NCBI RefSeq assembly: GCF_035982055.1 | Contig: NZ_CP108427.1 | Span: 4,278,001 to 4,342,000 of the forward strand | Direction: 5' to 3' | DNA: 64,000 nucleotides | From: Streptomyces sp. NBC_01288 | GTDB taxonomy: Bacteria; Actinomycetota; Actinomycetes; Streptomycetales; Streptomycetaceae | In this document: in pieces, positions 15,802 to 23,798 of the stretch | How positions within the stretch are numbered: the first letter of the stretch is position 1 | Layout of the letters: every line of letters begins with the position of its first letter | Position numbers and translations under genes: made by a program | Notes under the pieces: model-generated | What the model was told of the DNA's origin: nothing | What the model saw: the letters and a program-made list of their open reading frames with translations, nothing else | Database searches by the model: none

Positions 15802-15966
15802 CCCCTCACACGCCGCTGGCCGCTGCGGCCGCTCTGGGCCTGCCGGTGCTGATTGGCCCGCGGGTCATGTGCTGCGAGCGTCCGGGGGACCTGGCGGAGT
15901 CCGGCTGTTCATGACTTCAGCGTGCGTCCGCCAGCCTGTACGCGCACGCGTACGCGGGGCGAGGGG

Positions 15967-16129
15967 AGGGAGGCGCGGCGGGGGAGGCTGAAGTGCCCGT
16001 TTCCCGTTTCCCACAGGTGCGGAGACCCGCCTCCCTCGCCTCCCTAACTGGGCATACCCGCAGGCCATGTACAGGGAGGCAGGGAGGGAGGCGGGTAGGG
16101 AGAACTCCCTCAGTCCTCGATGCCTCCCT
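15967..16129. repeat. octamer cluster and hairpin, candidate clt (transfer locus)
   Basis: This lies within a 308-bp gene-free stretch (15802-16109) whose first 160 bp show nothing else. The octamer AGGGAGGC occurs exactly at 15967, 16073 and 16085, and its complement GCCTCCCT at 16029, 16038 and 16122 (the last inside the transfer gene). A seven-of-eight copy lies at 15981. The copies around 16026-16045 and 16073-16096 can fold into a long hairpin that also ends the leftward operon. TraB-type translocases bind repeated 8-bp sites beside their own gene, so this is the best clt candidate. Confidence 0.6.
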
Positions 16130-18248
16130 CGTCGTCTTCGTCGTCCAAGGTGTCGTCGTCCCGGGCCGCGATGGCGTCGAGAATGCGGTCGAGGCCGACG
16201 TGCATCTTGCCGCCGTTGGTCTTGTACTCGCCGTGCCCGGCGTCGTCCAGGACAGCCTTCAGATCTCGGGGTGACCAGGAGCCGTACTCGACGGGGTTGC
16301 GATCCTTCAGCCCGTGCAGCACGTCCAGGGTGAGCATCTTCGTCGCGTGTCCGAGGACGGCCGCGATGTCGGTGAGCGGGTCGGCCACGTCGAACGTGGG
16401 CACCTCCCATACGCCCTCGTCGCTCTTGTACGCCTTCATGGCGCGCTCGACGACCGGGGTGACCTCGTCGACGCCTGCCTCCTTGCGCACGAAGTAGGAG
16501 CGGATCAGCCCGGGAGTCTTCCCGAAGCCCGCGGCCATGGCCGTGCCGACGTCCTCACCTGCAACGAGGGTCGTCGCCGAGTACCCGTTCTTGTGCATGC
16601 CGGTGCCGAGGATCGCGTCGTTGCCCTGGTGATCATTGATCGCGAACGCGACACGGTGGGACACGGTCTTGGAGATCCCGCGCGGCAGGCTCGCCGCATC
16701 CGCGTCCGGGGTGATCCACATCAGCATGATGGCCGTCTTCCTGGCCTTCTTGGTGACCTTCAGCGCCAGTTCCTTGGCCTCCTTGCCGTACTCCCGGTGC
16801 GTGAACAGCTCGTGGACCTCGTCGAACACGACGATCCGGGGCCGCATGGACGGGTCGCGTTCCGCCATCTCGCGAGTGACTTTGGTGTCCGTGCCGAGGC
16901 GCTCCAGTTCCTGCCCCCGTCGGGACACCTCGCCGGCCAGGGCGCGCAGCGTGTCCATGGCCGCAACCACGTGCTCGTCGTCGTCGCCCTTAACCAGGGT
17001 CCGCAGGCGGGGCCGCATCGCGTCGTAGTCGTTGTTGTACGCCAGGACGTGCACGTCGATCTCGACCAGCGGGTCGAGCATCGCGCCGAGCAGCAGGGCA
17101 ACGACCAGCGACGACTTACCCGAACCCATGATCCCGGCGATCAGGTAGTTCGCAGCCATCAGCCGCCCGATGACCTGCTCGCCGCGGGCGTTGAGTGCAA
17201 CAGGTACGCCCCTGAAGAAGTCGGTCGTTCCTTCCGTCAGGAGCGGCCAGGACGGTACCGGCTTGGTGAGGACGCCGGGGTCGGCGACCCACAGGTCGAG
17301 CACGCCGGCCTGGTCGCGCGGCTCGGTCGGCCACACCTCGATGGGCTTGCGCATCAGGTTGTGCGCGAGGATCTGCTTCTTGTCGGCGATCATCTCGACG
17401 GGTACGCCTTCGGGCAGCTGTAGTTGCGCATGCCAGCCGTTCCCCGAACGGGTCGACGGCTGCACCCAGCGCGGCTTCCAGCCCTCCTTGATGGAGGCGT
17501 TGAGCGGCGGAATGCCGAGCTTGCCGAGCGCCCGCATGATGGCGTTCTCATCAGGTACGACGTCCCGCTCGTCGCCGTCTGCGGGCAGTGCCCAGGTGGG
17601 TGCGGTCCGCTGGTTCCGTCCGACCGCCCACGCTCCGGCCATGGCGAGCAGGGGCAACGAGTAGAGGAGCGGGTCCCAGATCACGGAGGCCAGGAACCCC
17701 AGCCACGCCACCAGTTGAATCACGGCGTCGAGCGGTCCGAGGACATCAGCCACGTCGTGCTGGTGCCAGGCGATCAGGATGCCGATCAGTAGCAGGACAC
17801 CGGTACCGGCAACGACCGTGGTGAACACGGCCTTCGGCAGGCTGATCGCCAGCTGCAACAGGTCCATACGCCGCTTGTGCCGGGCGAACCGGTAGGCGTA
17901 CGCCCGCTGCTCCCACTTCTGGACCATCTCTTCGTTGCCCGCGGCCTCGGCGATGCGCATCATCCGGTGGTGCATGGCCGCCGTACGGGCCTCCCACGCC
18001 CGCCTGGTGAGGATGCGGCCGCCTCCCCACGTGTATGAGCCGTGGCGGACGGCGGCGCGGTACGCGGGGTTCTGGCGGATCTCGACGACGACGCGGCGCA
18101 GCGACGCGGCGCGGATCCGGCGGCGGGGACGTACCTCGGCGGGTACGGCCTCGGGTGCGGGTGTACTCGGGGTACCTGGCTTGTCGAGTACGACAGGTAC
18201 GGGTGTACCCGTGTCCTCGTCGTTGGCGGGTACGTGAAGATCCGTCAT
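16110..18248 (-). CDS. FtsK/SpoIIIE-type conjugal DNA translocase (TraB/TraSA-like)
   Basis: A 712-residue motor that should pump double-stranded element DNA between hyphae. The N-terminal 125 residues are cytoplasmic and basic. Hydrophobic helices at about 138-160 and 172-210 anchor it. The motor has Walker A AGIMGSGKSS (371-380) and Walker B RIVVFDEVHE (471-480), with FtsK-type conservation between. The C-terminal 90 residues (WSPRDLKAVLDDAGHGEYKT and onward) look like the winged helix that reads octamer clt repeats, ending in an acidic tail. It is the last gene of the leftward operon. ATG at 18248. Confidence 0.9.
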   Translation of the reverse strand: MTDLHVPANDEDTGTPVPVVLDKPGTPSTPAPEAVPAEVRPRRRIRAASLRRVVVEIRQNPAYRAAVRHGSYTWGGGRILTRRAWEARTAAMHHRMMRIAEAAGNEEMVQKWEQRAYAYRFARHKRRMDLLQLAISLPKAVFTTVVAGTGVLLLIGILIAWHQHDVADVLGPLDAVIQLVAWLGFLASVIWDPLLYSLPLLAMAGAWAVGRNQRTAPTWALPADGDERDVVPDENAIMRALGKLGIPPLNASIKEGWKPRWVQPSTRSGNGWHAQLQLPEGVPVEMIADKKQILAHNLMRKPIEVWPTEPRDQAGVLDLWVADPGVLTKPVPSWPLLTEGTTDFFRGVPVALNARGEQVIGRLMAANYLIAGIMGSGKSSLVVALLLGAMLDPLVEIDVHVLAYNNDYDAMRPRLRTLVKGDDDEHVVAAMDTLRALAGEVSRRGQELERLGTDTKVTREMAERDPSMRPRIVVFDEVHELFTHREYGKEAKELALKVTKKARKTAIMLMWITPDADAASLPRGISKTVSHRVAFAINDHQGNDAILGTGMHKNGYSATTLVAGEDVGTAMAAGFGKTPGLIRSYFVRKEAGVDEVTPVVERAMKAYKSDEGVWEVPTFDVADPLTDIAAVLGHATKMLTLDVLHGLKDRNPVEYGSWSPRDLKAVLDDAGHGEYKTNGGKMHVGLDRILDAIAARDDDTLDDEDDEGGIED

Positions 18249-18335
18249 GCTGGCTTCTCCGGTCGTTCTGTTGGGCGTTCCGGGACACGGGGCGGCCGGT
18301 GTACCTGTGCCGGGTACGGCCGCCCCGTGGTGTAC

Positions 18336-18512
18336 CTACTGCTTGTTCTTGCGGTTGAGGGCGCGCTTCTCGACGCGCTCGACCTTCTTCTTCAGGTCGT
18401 CGATGTAGACGGTCGGCCCGGCGAGTCCGCGCTTCGCCATACGGGTGTGCAGCAGGGCGAGGTGGACCTTCTCGCCGCCGGTGAAGTCGGAGAGCTTGAG
18501 GTCGTCGTCCAT
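18336..18512 (-). CDS. small basic protein (58 aa)
   Basis: A 58-residue protein starting MDDDLKLSDFTGGEKVHLAL and ending in a strongly basic helix (DDLKKKVERVEKRALNRKNK). It is read from ATG 18512, three bases after the stop of the preceding gene, and is followed after 87 bp by the translocase gene. The basic helix suggests a nucleic-acid or membrane-surface contact. No family name is known to me. Confidence 0.6.
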   Translation of the reverse strand: MDDDLKLSDFTGGEKVHLALLHTRMAKRGLAGPTVYIDDLKKKVERVEKRALNRKNKQ

Positions 18513-18515
18513 GGG

Positions 18516-18755
18516 TCAGTACTCCGTCGGTTCGGTGGTGGGCAGTTCGGGCAGCGGCTCGGGAAGCACGGCCGCGATGGCGGCGTACGACTGCGCGACC
18601 TCGGCCCACAGGCGGCCAGCGGCGGCGAGGGGCTCGACCTTGCGCCGGTGGTCCTCGTCGCGGGCGTACCGCTCGGCGTCGCGGGCCAGCTGCTCGGCCT
18701 TGGCGGTGGCGTTCCACGCGAGGCGGACGTACTGGTCTTGGGTGGACTTGTGCAT
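18516..18755 (-). CDS. small hypothetical protein (79 aa)
   Basis: A 79-residue protein starting MHKSTQDQYVRLAWNATAKA, mostly one or two helices, with a Pro/Glu/Thr-rich end. It lies in the leftward transfer operon with 14 bp to the upstream gene and 3 bp to the downstream one. Function is unknown. Confidence 0.6.
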   Translation of the reverse strand: MHKSTQDQYVRLAWNATAKAEQLARDAERYARDEDHRRKVEPLAAAGRLWAEVAQSYAAIAAVLPEPLPELPTTEPTEY

Positions 18756-18769
18756 GGGATTCCCCCTGG

Positions 18770-19126
18770 TCAGCGGTTGGTGAGGTCGCGCCACATCGAG
18801 CGCAGGACGATCAGGCATGCCGTCGCGCAGGTCGCGCAGATGGCCACGGCGACGGCCGCCACGGCGAAGGCCATGGCCAGGAAGCAGGCGACGCAGCCGC
18901 CGACGATGGCCAGGCCGCTGATGGTCAGCCACTTCCGGGTGTTGAACTGCGCCTGCTGCGGCGCCTGGTGACCGCACGCCGGGGGCGCGGCCTGCTGCTG
19001 GGCACTGACCAGCTTCGCCAACTCAACGGCGGCCATCGCGACCTGTACGGCCGCCGTGTTCACGGACGCCTCGGTCACCGCAGCCTCCGCCTTGTCGAGC
19101 GGAGAGGGCTCAGTCAAGGCGCCCAC
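18770..19126 (-). CDS. membrane protein of the spread operon (118 aa)
   Basis: A 118-residue protein. An Ala-rich N-terminal helix (about 10-40) precedes two closely spaced hydrophobic segments (about 67-105, Ala/Val/Cys-rich). GTG at 19126 was chosen, overlapping the upstream gene by 13 bp; a TTG three codons later is possible. Small membrane proteins of this sort (Spd) help spread of Streptomyces plasmids along the mycelium. That role is inferred from context. Confidence 0.6.
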   Translation of the reverse strand: MGALTEPSPLDKAEAAVTEASVNTAAVQVAMAAVELAKLVSAQQQAAPPACGHQAPQQAQFNTRKWLTISGLAIVGGCVACFLAMAFAVAAVAVAICATCATACLIVLRSMWRDLTNR

Positions 19127-19290
19127 CGCCGTACACGCGGCAGGTGCGGGCGTAGGAGCAGACCGGCCGCGAAGGCGACGACGACCGGCTTGCCGAGGAT
19201 CGCCGCGACGAGGGCGACGACAACCGCGAGCAGGCTGGGGAAGACGATGAGCAGGCCCAACAGGGCGCCCACGAGCAGCCACTTCGTCAT
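19114..19290 (-). CDS. tiny membrane protein, Spd-like (58 aa)
   Basis: A 58-residue protein starting MTKWLLVGALLGLLIVFPSL. It is almost entirely one or two hydrophobic helices with a basic end (RPHLPRVRRWAP). The ATG at 19290 overlaps the stop of the DUF2637-like gene (ATGA), and its own end overlaps the next gene. Proteins of this size and topology are typical SpdA/SpdD-type spread proteins. Confidence 0.65.
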   Translation of the reverse strand: MTKWLLVGALLGLLIVFPSLLAVVVALVAAILGKPVVVAFAAGLLLRPHLPRVRRWAP

Positions 19291-20093
19291 GACCGGACTC
19301 CCATCAGTTCGTCACGGATGCGCTGGGCGCGGGGCTGGCCGATGCCGTACGACTCCTTCAGCCGGCGCACACCGGGCACCTCGCTGGGGAAGTCGATGCG
19401 TACCTGGGGGATGAGCGGGTCGGGGTAGAGGGCTTCGTCCTCGGGCTCCTCGTCGACCGGCGCCGGGTCGGGTTCCTCGTGGGGTACCTGCTCCTCGGGT
19501 ACGGGTACCTCGTCGGGCGGAGGGGCGTACTCCGGGACGGGCTCGGCGACCTTCTCCGCGGCGGGGCGGACATGGTCCGTGCGGGCGACGAGGGGGAGCA
19601 GCCGGACGCCCGGAGGTACAGCGTCCGGTACGGCAGGTACGCGTACCTCGATCGCCGGGTACACCTCAGGTACAGGTGGTGCCGCTGCGGGTACAGGGAC
19701 GCGTTCGACGGCCGTCTCGTACTGCGCCTCAGGGGTCACGGTGTGGTCATCGTCCTCGCTGCGGGCGAGCGCGTGGGTACGCCACAGAGCGACCGGCACG
19801 AGGACCGAGACGACGGTGACGAGGTTGAGGCTGACCTTCACAACGCCCGCTTCGAGGGCGTGGGCGGCGACCTGCGCGGCGCACATCAGGATGAGCGACA
19901 GGGCGACGTCCAACGCCCTGAACCACTTCAGGGCGGCGATGACGTAGCAGTCGAGGGAGAGCGGGAGCATGACCGCGATCGGCGGCCGGGCGCCCAACCT
20001 GCGGGCCAGCTCGTACTCGGCGATGGCGGTGTAGGCGAGGCCGGCCGCGGTTGATACGCGGCGGATCCACGTACGGGAAGGGTCCTGGGTCAT
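19287..20093 (-). CDS. DUF2637-like spread protein (SpdB2-type)
   Basis: A 268-residue protein. An N-terminal membrane domain with three to four helices (about 12-110, including LPLSLDCYVIAALKWFRALD) is typical of DUF2637. A long Pro/Val/Glu-rich linker (about 120-235) follows, then a short C-terminal helix-turn-helix-like segment (RLKESYGIGQPRAQRIRDEL). SpdB2 proteins bind DNA and form membrane structures during intramycelial spread of Streptomyces elements. The ATG overlaps the neighbouring stop by 4 bp. Confidence 0.75.
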   Translation of the reverse strand: MTQDPSRTWIRRVSTAAGLAYTAIAEYELARRLGARPPIAVMLPLSLDCYVIAALKWFRALDVALSLILMCAAQVAAHALEAGVVKVSLNLVTVVSVLVPVALWRTHALARSEDDDHTVTPEAQYETAVERVPVPAAAPPVPEVYPAIEVRVPAVPDAVPPGVRLLPLVARTDHVRPAAEKVAEPVPEYAPPPDEVPVPEEQVPHEEPDPAPVDEEPEDEALYPDPLIPQVRIDFPSEVPGVRRLKESYGIGQPRAQRIRDELMGVRS

Positions 20094-20287
20094 GACTCGC
20101 CGACCTCCGGGGCGGCGGCGCGTACGGCGCGGTGTGCGGCGAGGGTCCAGCCTTCGAGGTCGCCCATGCGGTGGGCGATGACGAGGGCGTCGAGGAGGCA
20201 GTCGACCGGGGGCAGCGGCCGGGCCGACCGGGCGGCCGCACGGATCGCGGCGCGCTCGGTCGGACGGCGTACGAGACGGGCGCTCAC
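20090..20287 (-). CDS. small hypothetical protein (65 aa)
   Basis: A 65-residue basic helical protein with the core PLPPVDCLLDALVIAHRMGD. It is coupled at both ends (GTGA start overlap, ATGA at the stop). Similar short proteins lie before SpdB2 genes in Streptomyces elements. Function is unknown. Confidence 0.6.
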   Translation of the reverse strand: MSARLVRRPTERAAIRAAARSARPLPPVDCLLDALVIAHRMGDLEGWTLAAHRAVRAAAPEVGES

Positions 20288-20649
20288 CGGTCTTCTCCCG
20301 CGAGGATCTCGGCGAGCTGACGGCCGAGCCTGCGTAGCTGGTCGGCGGCGGCGATGAGGTCGTCGGCGAACTGGTCCACCTCGTCGGGCGTGCACGTGTG
20401 CGGCTCGACGTCGGCCTCGATGTACAGGCCGATGGTCCGGTCGGCGTTGGAGAACGGGGCTTGGGTGAGCGAGGCCTTGAACAGCACGTCGCCGCTGGGT
20501 GCGATGACGTGCTCGGGCCCGTCGTGACTGATGTCGACCTTGTAGCCGGCCCGGTCGTCGGGGTGGCCGGCACACCAGTCGGGTTCGCTGATCTCCAGCG
20601 GCTTGGTGACGAAGACGTTCACGACCGCGGTACGGGGCTCGATGCTCAT
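20284..20649 (-). CDS. DUF6907-like protein (121 aa)
   Basis: A 121-residue protein with the pattern EPDWCAGHPDDRAGY followed by DISHDGPEH and an acidic helical C-terminus. This WC..H arrangement recurs in the gene at 21475, and I take both as DUF6907 family members. They are common on Streptomyces elements and have no known function. The ATG overlaps the upstream stop by one base (TGATG). Confidence 0.65.
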   Translation of the reverse strand: MSIEPRTAVVNVFVTKPLEISEPDWCAGHPDDRAGYKVDISHDGPEHVIAPSGDVLFKASLTQAPFSNADRTIGLYIEADVEPHTCTPDEVDQFADDLIAAADQLRRLGRQLAEILAGEDR

Positions 20650-20933
20650 CAGGCACGCCTCCCGGTCCACACCATGGGGACGGGCCAGTCGGTGACGTCC
20701 GCGCCGTGCCACTTGGCCAGCAGGGCGCGCAGGACCATCTCCCGCTCGAAGCCCGTCACGTCCGGGGACACCTCGACGTAGGCGATGCGGCCGTCACCCG
20801 TCGGGATGATCTGGGCCAGGCGGTTGGGCAAGTCGGGGTGACGCTTCTCGAAGACGTAGGTGCCGAGGTCGTCGAGGAGTTCGTCGTACGGGACGGTCAG
20901 GTACCACCACCGGTCACGGGTCGGGGTGCTCAT
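20649..20933 (-). CDS. hypothetical protein (94 aa)
   Basis: A 94-residue protein starting MSTPTRDRWWYLTVPYDELL, with ADVTDWPVPMVW near the C-terminus. It is coupled to both neighbours by overlapping codons. No domain was recognised. It belongs to the leftward transfer operon. Confidence 0.6.
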   Translation of the reverse strand: MSTPTRDRWWYLTVPYDELLDDLGTYVFEKRHPDLPNRLAQIIPTGDGRIAYVEVSPDVTGFEREMVLRALLAKWHGADVTDWPVPMVWTGRRA

Positions 20934-21478
20934 CGGCCCTCACCTCCGGCGCGGTTCTCGTCGTGGCTGAGCTGGGACGGCAGGACGCGCGGGGCGTCGG
21001 TGATCCACGGGAACGGGCGGAGGGCGGCGGCGGCCTTGAATACGCGGATCGCCGCGGACTCGGGGGCCGTGCCGAGGGCGTACACGCGCCCGCCTTCCAG
21101 CGAGGCGAGGAGTCGGGCGGCGTGGTGCTCGCATCCGTTGGCGCCCGCGTTGGCCGCGTCGAGGACGGTGACCGCGATCAGGCCGACGCACGGGGTCGGG
21201 TCCTCGACGTGCGCGGCCGGGCAACGTCCGGATGACACTGCCAGGCTGGCAGTCTCATCGCCGCCGAGGGCCCTGAGCAGGATGCGGAGAGCTTCGGCGA
21301 GGGCGCCGTGGGCCTGCATGTAGGCGTAGATGTCGCGGCCGTCGGTGTCGCCGTAGATGGCGAGCATCTGCTGGCCGACGCTAATGGCGACGGCGAGGTC
21401 GGACGGGTCGATGGGCCCGGGCAGGGCGCCCACCGCAAGGGTGGGCGCCTGCTCGGCCGGGGTGGGCCGGTTGGTCAT
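20930..21478 (-). CDS. hypothetical protein (182 aa)
   Basis: A 182-residue protein. An N-terminal Pro-rich lead precedes a helical region (SDLAVAISVGQQMLAIYGDT), and a second half has GCEHHAARLLASLEGGR. Several Cys and His residues (RCPAAH, PCVG, GCEHH) could bind metal. The start is coupled to 21475 by ATGA. Function is unknown. Confidence 0.6.
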   Translation of the reverse strand: MTNRPTPAEQAPTLAVGALPGPIDPSDLAVAISVGQQMLAIYGDTDGRDIYAYMQAHGALAEALRILLRALGGDETASLAVSSGRCPAAHVEDPTPCVGLIAVTVLDAANAGANGCEHHAARLLASLEGGRVYALGTAPESAAIRVFKAAAALRPFPWITDAPRVLPSQLSHDENRAGGEGR

Positions 21479-21921
21479 ACCGTCACCTGCGCCTGCTGCT
21501 GGTGTGCGCGGGCGGTACGGGACAACTGCCGGATCCGGGCGGCGAACGAGACCAGCCGGTCGGCCAGGTCGTCGGCCATGTCCGGGGTGAGGAACGCGTA
21601 CTCACCGCACCCGTCGTCGACCGCGACCGTCGCCTGCCGAAGCTGCGGGTTCGGGTCGGCCGGGCCGGACTGGATCTGCGCGTTCAGCTCGAAGACGTGG
21701 CCCGGCTTCTCCAGGGTGCCGATGCCGAAGTCCTCGATCTTCGACGTGTGGATGATGTCCTCGACGGCCAGCTGCACGTCAACGACGTGATCCGTGACGC
21801 ACCAGGTGGGGCACTCGATCCACACGGTCCGGGCGGCATCGTCGAAGAACGTGATCGTGGCGGGTACGAGCCGGTGGCCGGGGGTGACCTGCGGGGCCGG
21901 GGCGGTGTTGAGGTTCGTCAT
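21475..21921 (-). CDS. DUF6907-like protein (148 aa)
   Basis: A 148-residue protein with the segment WIECPTWCVTDHVVDVQLAV and an acidic site DDGCGEYAFLTPDMADDLAD, matching in layout the protein at 20284. A diverged paralogue is likely. The ATG at 21921 overlaps the upstream stop. Role in the element is unknown. Confidence 0.65.
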   Translation of the reverse strand: MTNLNTAPAPQVTPGHRLVPATITFFDDAARTVWIECPTWCVTDHVVDVQLAVEDIIHTSKIEDFGIGTLEKPGHVFELNAQIQSGPADPNPQLRQATVAVDDGCGEYAFLTPDMADDLADRLVSFAARIRQLSRTARAHQQQAQVTV

Positions 21922-22847
21922 CGGGCAACCTCGGCGTTCTCGCGGAGCCGCTTCGGGACGTCGAGCGCGGTGGTCCGCGCGATGTGCGGGTCGCCGCCGC
22001 TCCTGACACCGTCCGCCAGCAGGTCGAAGACGTAGTCGTAGCCGTCCCCACACTCGGAGCGGGCGAACTCGATCGCGTTGAACGCGCACAGCCGGTCGGC
22101 GATGGAGGCCCGCAGGATCTCGGCGAACTCCATGTGGGCGCCGGTGACCTTGAACGCCTTGCCCACCGAGGCCATGATCTCGCTCATGGCCTCGCCCAGG
22201 CCGTCACACATGTTGTCCAGGGTGACGGAGGGGTTGGGCTTGGCGAGGGCCTCGTTGTAGCCGACGGTCGCGATGTACAGGCCGGCGGCGGCGTAGCGGC
22301 TGCGCTCGTACTCGCGGGCGGCGGCGGACAGTTCGTCGAGCGCCACACCGAGTTCGTTGCTGCGCGCGATGAAGGTGGCGCGGCCGTTGATGTCCCGGAT
22401 CTCGGGGAGGTCGATGGCGGGGTCGTCGGTCAACTGGAGTGCGAGGCCGCGCCGTTCGCATTCGGCGATCAGCTGGGGAAGGTACTCGTCGTTCTCGCTG
22501 AGGAACGCGGCCACGTGCATGCCGTGCTCGGCGAGCTGCGCGCGGAGACGGAATTCGGCTCCGGTGCGGGGGATCCACTGGTCGTCGTAGGCGGCCTCGA
22601 TGTCCCACTGGCCGCCCTTGAGGTACGACCAGATGACGTGCAGGATGCCGGGGTTGTCGTCGTCGAGTTCGGCGGGGCGGAGCATGACGACGACGGGCTT
22701 GAGGTCGGCGGCGTTGTGCTCGCGGGCTCCGTCCGTCGCGGGCTGCTCGGCCCTGGTCCGGGTGGGCTCGGCGGCCTGGACGACGTAGGGCAGGTGGCCG
22801 GCCGTCGTGGTGTCTACGGCGGGGACGTGGGTCTGGATGCGGTTCAT
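21918..22847 (-). CDS. hypothetical protein (309 aa)
   Basis: A 309-residue soluble protein, the largest of the operon apart from the translocase. Recognisable pieces are a strand-rich N-terminal part with VVVMLRPAELDDDNPGILHV, a Leu-rich centre and a helical part with SDEIM-like repeats (GLGEAMSEIMASVGKAFKV). No family could be named. It lies 18 bp after the first gene of the operon and is probably cytoplasmic. Confidence 0.6.
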   Translation of the reverse strand: MNRIQTHVPAVDTTTAGHLPYVVQAAEPTRTRAEQPATDGAREHNAADLKPVVVMLRPAELDDDNPGILHVIWSYLKGGQWDIEAAYDDQWIPRTGAEFRLRAQLAEHGMHVAAFLSENDEYLPQLIAECERRGLALQLTDDPAIDLPEIRDINGRATFIARSNELGVALDELSAAAREYERSRYAAAGLYIATVGYNEALAKPNPSVTLDNMCDGLGEAMSEIMASVGKAFKVTGAHMEFAEILRASIADRLCAFNAIEFARSECGDGYDYVFDLLADGVRSGGDPHIARTTALDVPKRLRENAEVAR

Positions 22848-22865
22848 GGTGCTCGTTCCCCCGGC

Positions 22866-23348
22866 TCAGGCGGCCATGGCCGCGACGGCGGCCGGTGCGG
22901 TGGACTCGGTCTCGACGCGCTCGACGCGCAGGCTCGGGGCGACCTTCCGCATGGGGACGTCACCCAGGCCGAGGCGCTCGTACGTGGCGCGGATGGCGAC
23001 CAGGTCGGGGGTCTCGCGGCTGGACTCGATGCGGCGGATGAGCCACTGGCCGTAGCGGCCGGCGGGCAGCCGGTCGAGGAGCTTGCGGGCCTTGCGCTTC
23101 GCCCTGTCGGCGGCGCGGGCCTGGTCGGCGGCCTCGTCGTAGTCGGTGGCGGCCGTCTCGATGGTGTCGACCTCGGGCAGCTCGTCGACGCCGTAGACGT
23201 CGGCCGGGTCCGGGGCGGTGGTCCCCTCGACGGCCGGCGTCTCGGCCGGGGCGAGGGAGCGGAGGGTGTCGGCGGCGGTCTCGACGAGGGCACCGATCAG
23301 GCTGCGCACCGTACGGGCGGTGCGGGGTGACGTGAGAAGGTGAAACAC
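22866..23348 (-). CDS. hypothetical protein, first gene of the leftward transfer operon (160 aa)
   Basis: A 160-residue protein from GTG 23348, which has AAGGAG at the right distance. An N-terminal helix (SPRTARTVRSLIGALVETAA) is followed by an acidic linker, then a basic helical part (AADRAKRKARKLLDRLPAGR) and a C-terminal Ala-rich end. It is the promoter-proximal gene of the unit running to the translocase at 16110. Function is unknown. Confidence 0.6.
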   Translation of the reverse strand: MFHLLTSPRTARTVRSLIGALVETAADTLRSLAPAETPAVEGTTAPDPADVYGVDELPEVDTIETAATDYDEAADQARAADRAKRKARKLLDRLPAGRYGQWLIRRIESSRETPDLVAIRATYERLGLGDVPMRKVAPSLRVERVETESTAPAAVAAMAA

Positions 23349-23455
23349 AACGGGCTCCTTGCTTCGATCAAGGTGGTTCCGTAGGCCCTCGGTCGGTGCT
23401 TCCAACACCGCCGGGGGCCGCTTGCGTTGTCCGGGCACTTCGTCAACTCAGTTCC

Positions 23456-23503
23456 GAACAATGTTGACACTACCCTCGCGTCGTGGGACTGTCAACATTG
23501 TTC
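23456..23503 (-). promoter_or_regulatory. promoter within a 14-bp inverted repeat for the transfer operon
   Basis: Perfect arms 23456-23469 and 23490-23503 (GAACAATGTTGACA and its complement) are separated by 20 bp. On the minus strand, TTGACA (23495-23490) is followed after 17 bp by TAGTGT (23472-23467), a good promoter pointing at the transfer operon. The + strand also has TTGACA (23464-23469). A protein bound to both arms would block the promoter. Confidence 0.65.
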
Positions 23504-23535
23504 CGCACAGAGTTCACAAGAGAGGTCGTGACAAC

Positions 23536-23736
23536 ATGACAGCCATGGCGCGAGACGAGATCCCCGAACTCCGGGACCTGCGAGACGAGTACGACCGAGC
23601 CCGCGATGCCCTGATGGCGGCCATCCACAAGCACCTTGACCTAGGGGAGTCGAACGCCCGCATCGCCCGCTCGGTGGACTGGTCGCGGGAGTACGTCGCG
23701 CGCATCCGCAAAGAGCGCGAGGCCGAGCGCGAGTAA
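23536..23736 (+). CDS. small helix-turn-helix protein (66 aa), possible repressor of transfer genes
   Basis: A 66-residue protein starting MTAMARDEIPELRDLRDEYD, with a C-terminal helix-turn-helix-like part (GESNARIARSVDWSREYVAR, then IRKERE). It is divergent from the transfer operon and its promoter region is the inverted repeat at 23456-23503. The position suggests it controls that repeat, similar in logic to KorSA-type regulators though not homologous as far as can be seen. GAGAGG precedes the ATG. Confidence 0.65.
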   Translation: MTAMARDEIPELRDLRDEYDRARDALMAAIHKHLDLGESNARIARSVDWSREYVARIRKEREAERE

Positions 23737-23768
23737 CGGCGGCGCGGCGCTGACCCCAGGAACACCAA

Positions 23769-23792
23769 CGGCCGGACCCATGGGTCCGGCCG
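23769..23792 (+). terminator. perfect 24-bp palindrome, terminator of the small HTH gene
   Basis: The stretch is a perfect palindrome with 12-bp arms (CGGCCGGACCCA and its complement), 32 bp after the stop codon at 23736. As RNA it would form a tight GC hairpin. It separates element transcription from the attachment site. Confidence 0.75.
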
Positions 23793-23798
23793 TAAGCA

